Shown here piece by piece: positions 44,945 through 45,926 of a DNA stretch of 45,926 nt (position 1 is the stretch's first letter; every line of letters starts with the position of its first letter). The DNA is from Paludibacteraceae bacterium. Lineage in GTDB: Bacteria; Bacteroidota; Bacteroidia; Bacteroidales; Paludibacteraceae. A model generated the notes under the pieces. That model was not told the DNA's origin and made no database searches. It saw only the letters and a list, made by a program, of their open reading frames with translations. The DNA lies in the NCBI GenBank assembly GCA_018056165.1, contig JAGPGD010000014.1, positions 1 to 45,926 on the forward strand, in the 5' to 3' direction. Both the position numbers and the translations under genes were made by a program.

Positions 44945-45240
44945 TTACTCATTAGCCAATTTAAAGGGAGAGTAAAACTCAGAAGAGCTATTCCATAGCC
45001 CGGAAAACCAGGCTCGCCTTTTTTTATTTAAAGCGATTTTGAGAACCAATTGGTTGTTGATTTTTTTAAAATATGCACCAATGGCAAAAGTTCTATATCT
45101 AAGTGTAGATAAAGCTTTTTGCGTTTTTTCCTGCAAAATAAACATTCTAAACAGCGACATAAGATTATAGGCTATCATCACAAAGATTAAAGCTGCTTCC
45201 GTTGCAAAAAAGTCTTTTATACCAAGTTGTGTTCTAAAAT
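44945..45240 (-). pseudogene. C-terminal fragment of an IS1380-type transposase
   Basis: The minus strand encodes LGIKDFFATEAALIFVMIAY, then NLMSLFRMFILQEKTQKALS, TLRYRTFAIGAYFKK and KRRAWFSGLW, the usual end of IS1380-family transposases. The reading frame stays open upstream of the internal Met and is cut near 45240 by the IS630 element. No N-terminal DDE part is in the window, so it is dead. A short AT-rich stretch separates it from the M6 peptidase. Confidence 0.7.
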
Positions 45241-45926
45241 ATAATATTTAAATAAAGAAACAAAGTCATAGATTTTACATACTCAGGTTTTGCATTTAAT
45301 TCGTTTATTCCTCTGCAAACCGCTTCCATTGTTTCTGCTAAAGAATCAAATATCTTGTTGTGTAAATACTTTTCTCTTATCTCATCCCAAAGATGTTCTG
45401 TTGGATTTACTTCAGGACTGTAAGGAGGTTGTTGTAGGAAATGTATATTTGACGGAATCTTTAAACCTTTTGCTTTATGCCATCCTGCTCCATCTAATTG
45501 CATGATAACTTCAAAATCCTTATACTCCTCTGATACATTTTCTAAAAATAAATTCATCATTTCCGTATTGGCATAGGGTAATATTAAAGAGCTAATGCGA
45601 CCTAACTTCGGACATATTCCTGCATAAACATAAAAACTTTCTCTTACTACTTGTTTAGCGACCAGAGGACGAATTTGTTTGGGTGCCCAACAATTTCTTG
45701 AAATATTTACTCTCCCAAATCTTCCTTCATCCTGAGTCATGAGTATAACTTTGCTTTTATCAAGATCTTCTTGCTCAATTATTTGTTTTACTTTCTTAGC
45801 AAAGTTTTTTTAAAAGCCTCTCTTTCTTCCTTCTTCTGTTTGGGGTGAACAGGAAGAGGTACAATCTTTCTCCAACCATGCTTCTTAAGCATTCTGTAAA
45901 TAGTAGTTTTGTTAACTTTCTTTCCT
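45234..45926 (-). mobile_element. IS630-family insertion sequence (partial at window edge)
   Basis: Contains a DDE-type transposase in two frames running off the right window edge. The left end abuts the IS1380 fragment within AT-rich sequence rich in TA, the IS630 target dinucleotide. Terminal inverted repeats cannot be checked because the other end is outside the window. Confidence 0.7.
45234..45926 (-). CDS. IS630 transposase, two frames joined by a putative -1 frameshift (partial)
   Basis: The upstream frame (partial, 45926 down to a stop at 45788-45790) encodes VNKTTIYRMLKKHGWRKIVP, then HPKQKKEEREAFKK, an HTH region. The downstream frame resumes the family sequence with NFAKKVKQIIEQEDLDKSKV, then MTQDEGRFGR (first catalytic Asp), MQLDGAGWH (second Asp) and PPYSPEVNPTEHLWDEIRE (Glu). 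The switch falls on a run of seven A (45805-45811 on the plus strand as T7), where a -1 slip gives exactly EAFKKNFAKK. So the protein may be made by programmed frameshifting, or the gene lost one A. Family call is firm; activity is not. Confidence 0.8.
45805..45811 (-). other. A7 slippery run at frame switch in IS630 transposase
   Basis: GCTTTTAAAAAAACTTTGC on the minus strand. In frame 0 the protein ends EAFKKTLLRK-stop; after a -1 slip it reads EAFKKNFAKKVKQ, restoring the family sequence. IS elements are known to use such A runs for -1 frameshifting. Confidence 0.55.

Overview
The window is from a low-GC member of the Bacteroidota, most likely a Bacteroidales-type organism. Three things point there: the conserved recN - DUF4835 (PorD-like) - coaBC - rpoZ - bamD cluster, a secreted M6 peptidase with a type IX secretion C-terminal domain, and promoter-like TAnnTTTG boxes with few Shine-Dalgarno sequences. 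Function calls rest on reading motifs in the translated sequence; no database search was possible.

Layout. (1) 1-2254: arsenic operon arsR - arsC - DUF3147 membrane protein - arsM, visibly richer in G+C than the rest, with a candidate ArsR operator over the promoter. (2) about 2527-7965: an array of same-strand genes, each followed by a 110-140 bp imperfectly palindromic element. The first bases of each unit are the reverse complement of the start of that unit's own trailing element, which is the hallmark of integron gene cassettes. No integron integrase is in the window, so this looks like a CALIN (attC cluster lacking an integrase). Cargo: a protein with a diadenylate-cyclase-like domain and altered motifs, a 60-residue orphan, a secreted alpha/beta hydrolase and a PstS-like lipoprotein. 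(3) 7962-8358: 5' remnant of a tyrosine integrase, cut off at the last attC-like crossover point. (4) 8366-14889: a 6.5 kb integrative element in the 3' end of mnmE, bounded by 18-bp near-identical copies of the end of mnmE. It carries an integrase, two small HTH proteins, a D5-type helicase and a DUF6371-like primase. (5) 14872-41363: chromosomal housekeeping genes (mnmE, nucleoside phosphorylase, aspS, fabD, rsmG, nadD, gmk, yicC, recN, coaBC, rpoZ, bamD, apbE, pyrC, glycosyltransferase, metallo-hydrolases, AsmA-like protein, two CDF cation exporters). (6) 41609-41804: two tRNA-Leu genes. (7) 42062-44896: the secreted M6 peptidase. (8) 44945-45926: a transposase C-terminal fragment (IS1380-like) abutting an IS630-family element that appears to need a -1 frameshift.

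The left 8.4 kb reads as an accessory island docked at the mnmE 3' end. The old integrase remnant starts 8 bp beyond the outer mnmE-end copy, so a first island probably used this site, lost its integrase to the cassette array, and a second smaller element later entered the same site. The most unusual items are the integrase-less cassette array, the cassette-borne DAC-like protein, and a 44-bp repeat that occurs both outside genes and, diverged, inside the primase coding sequence.
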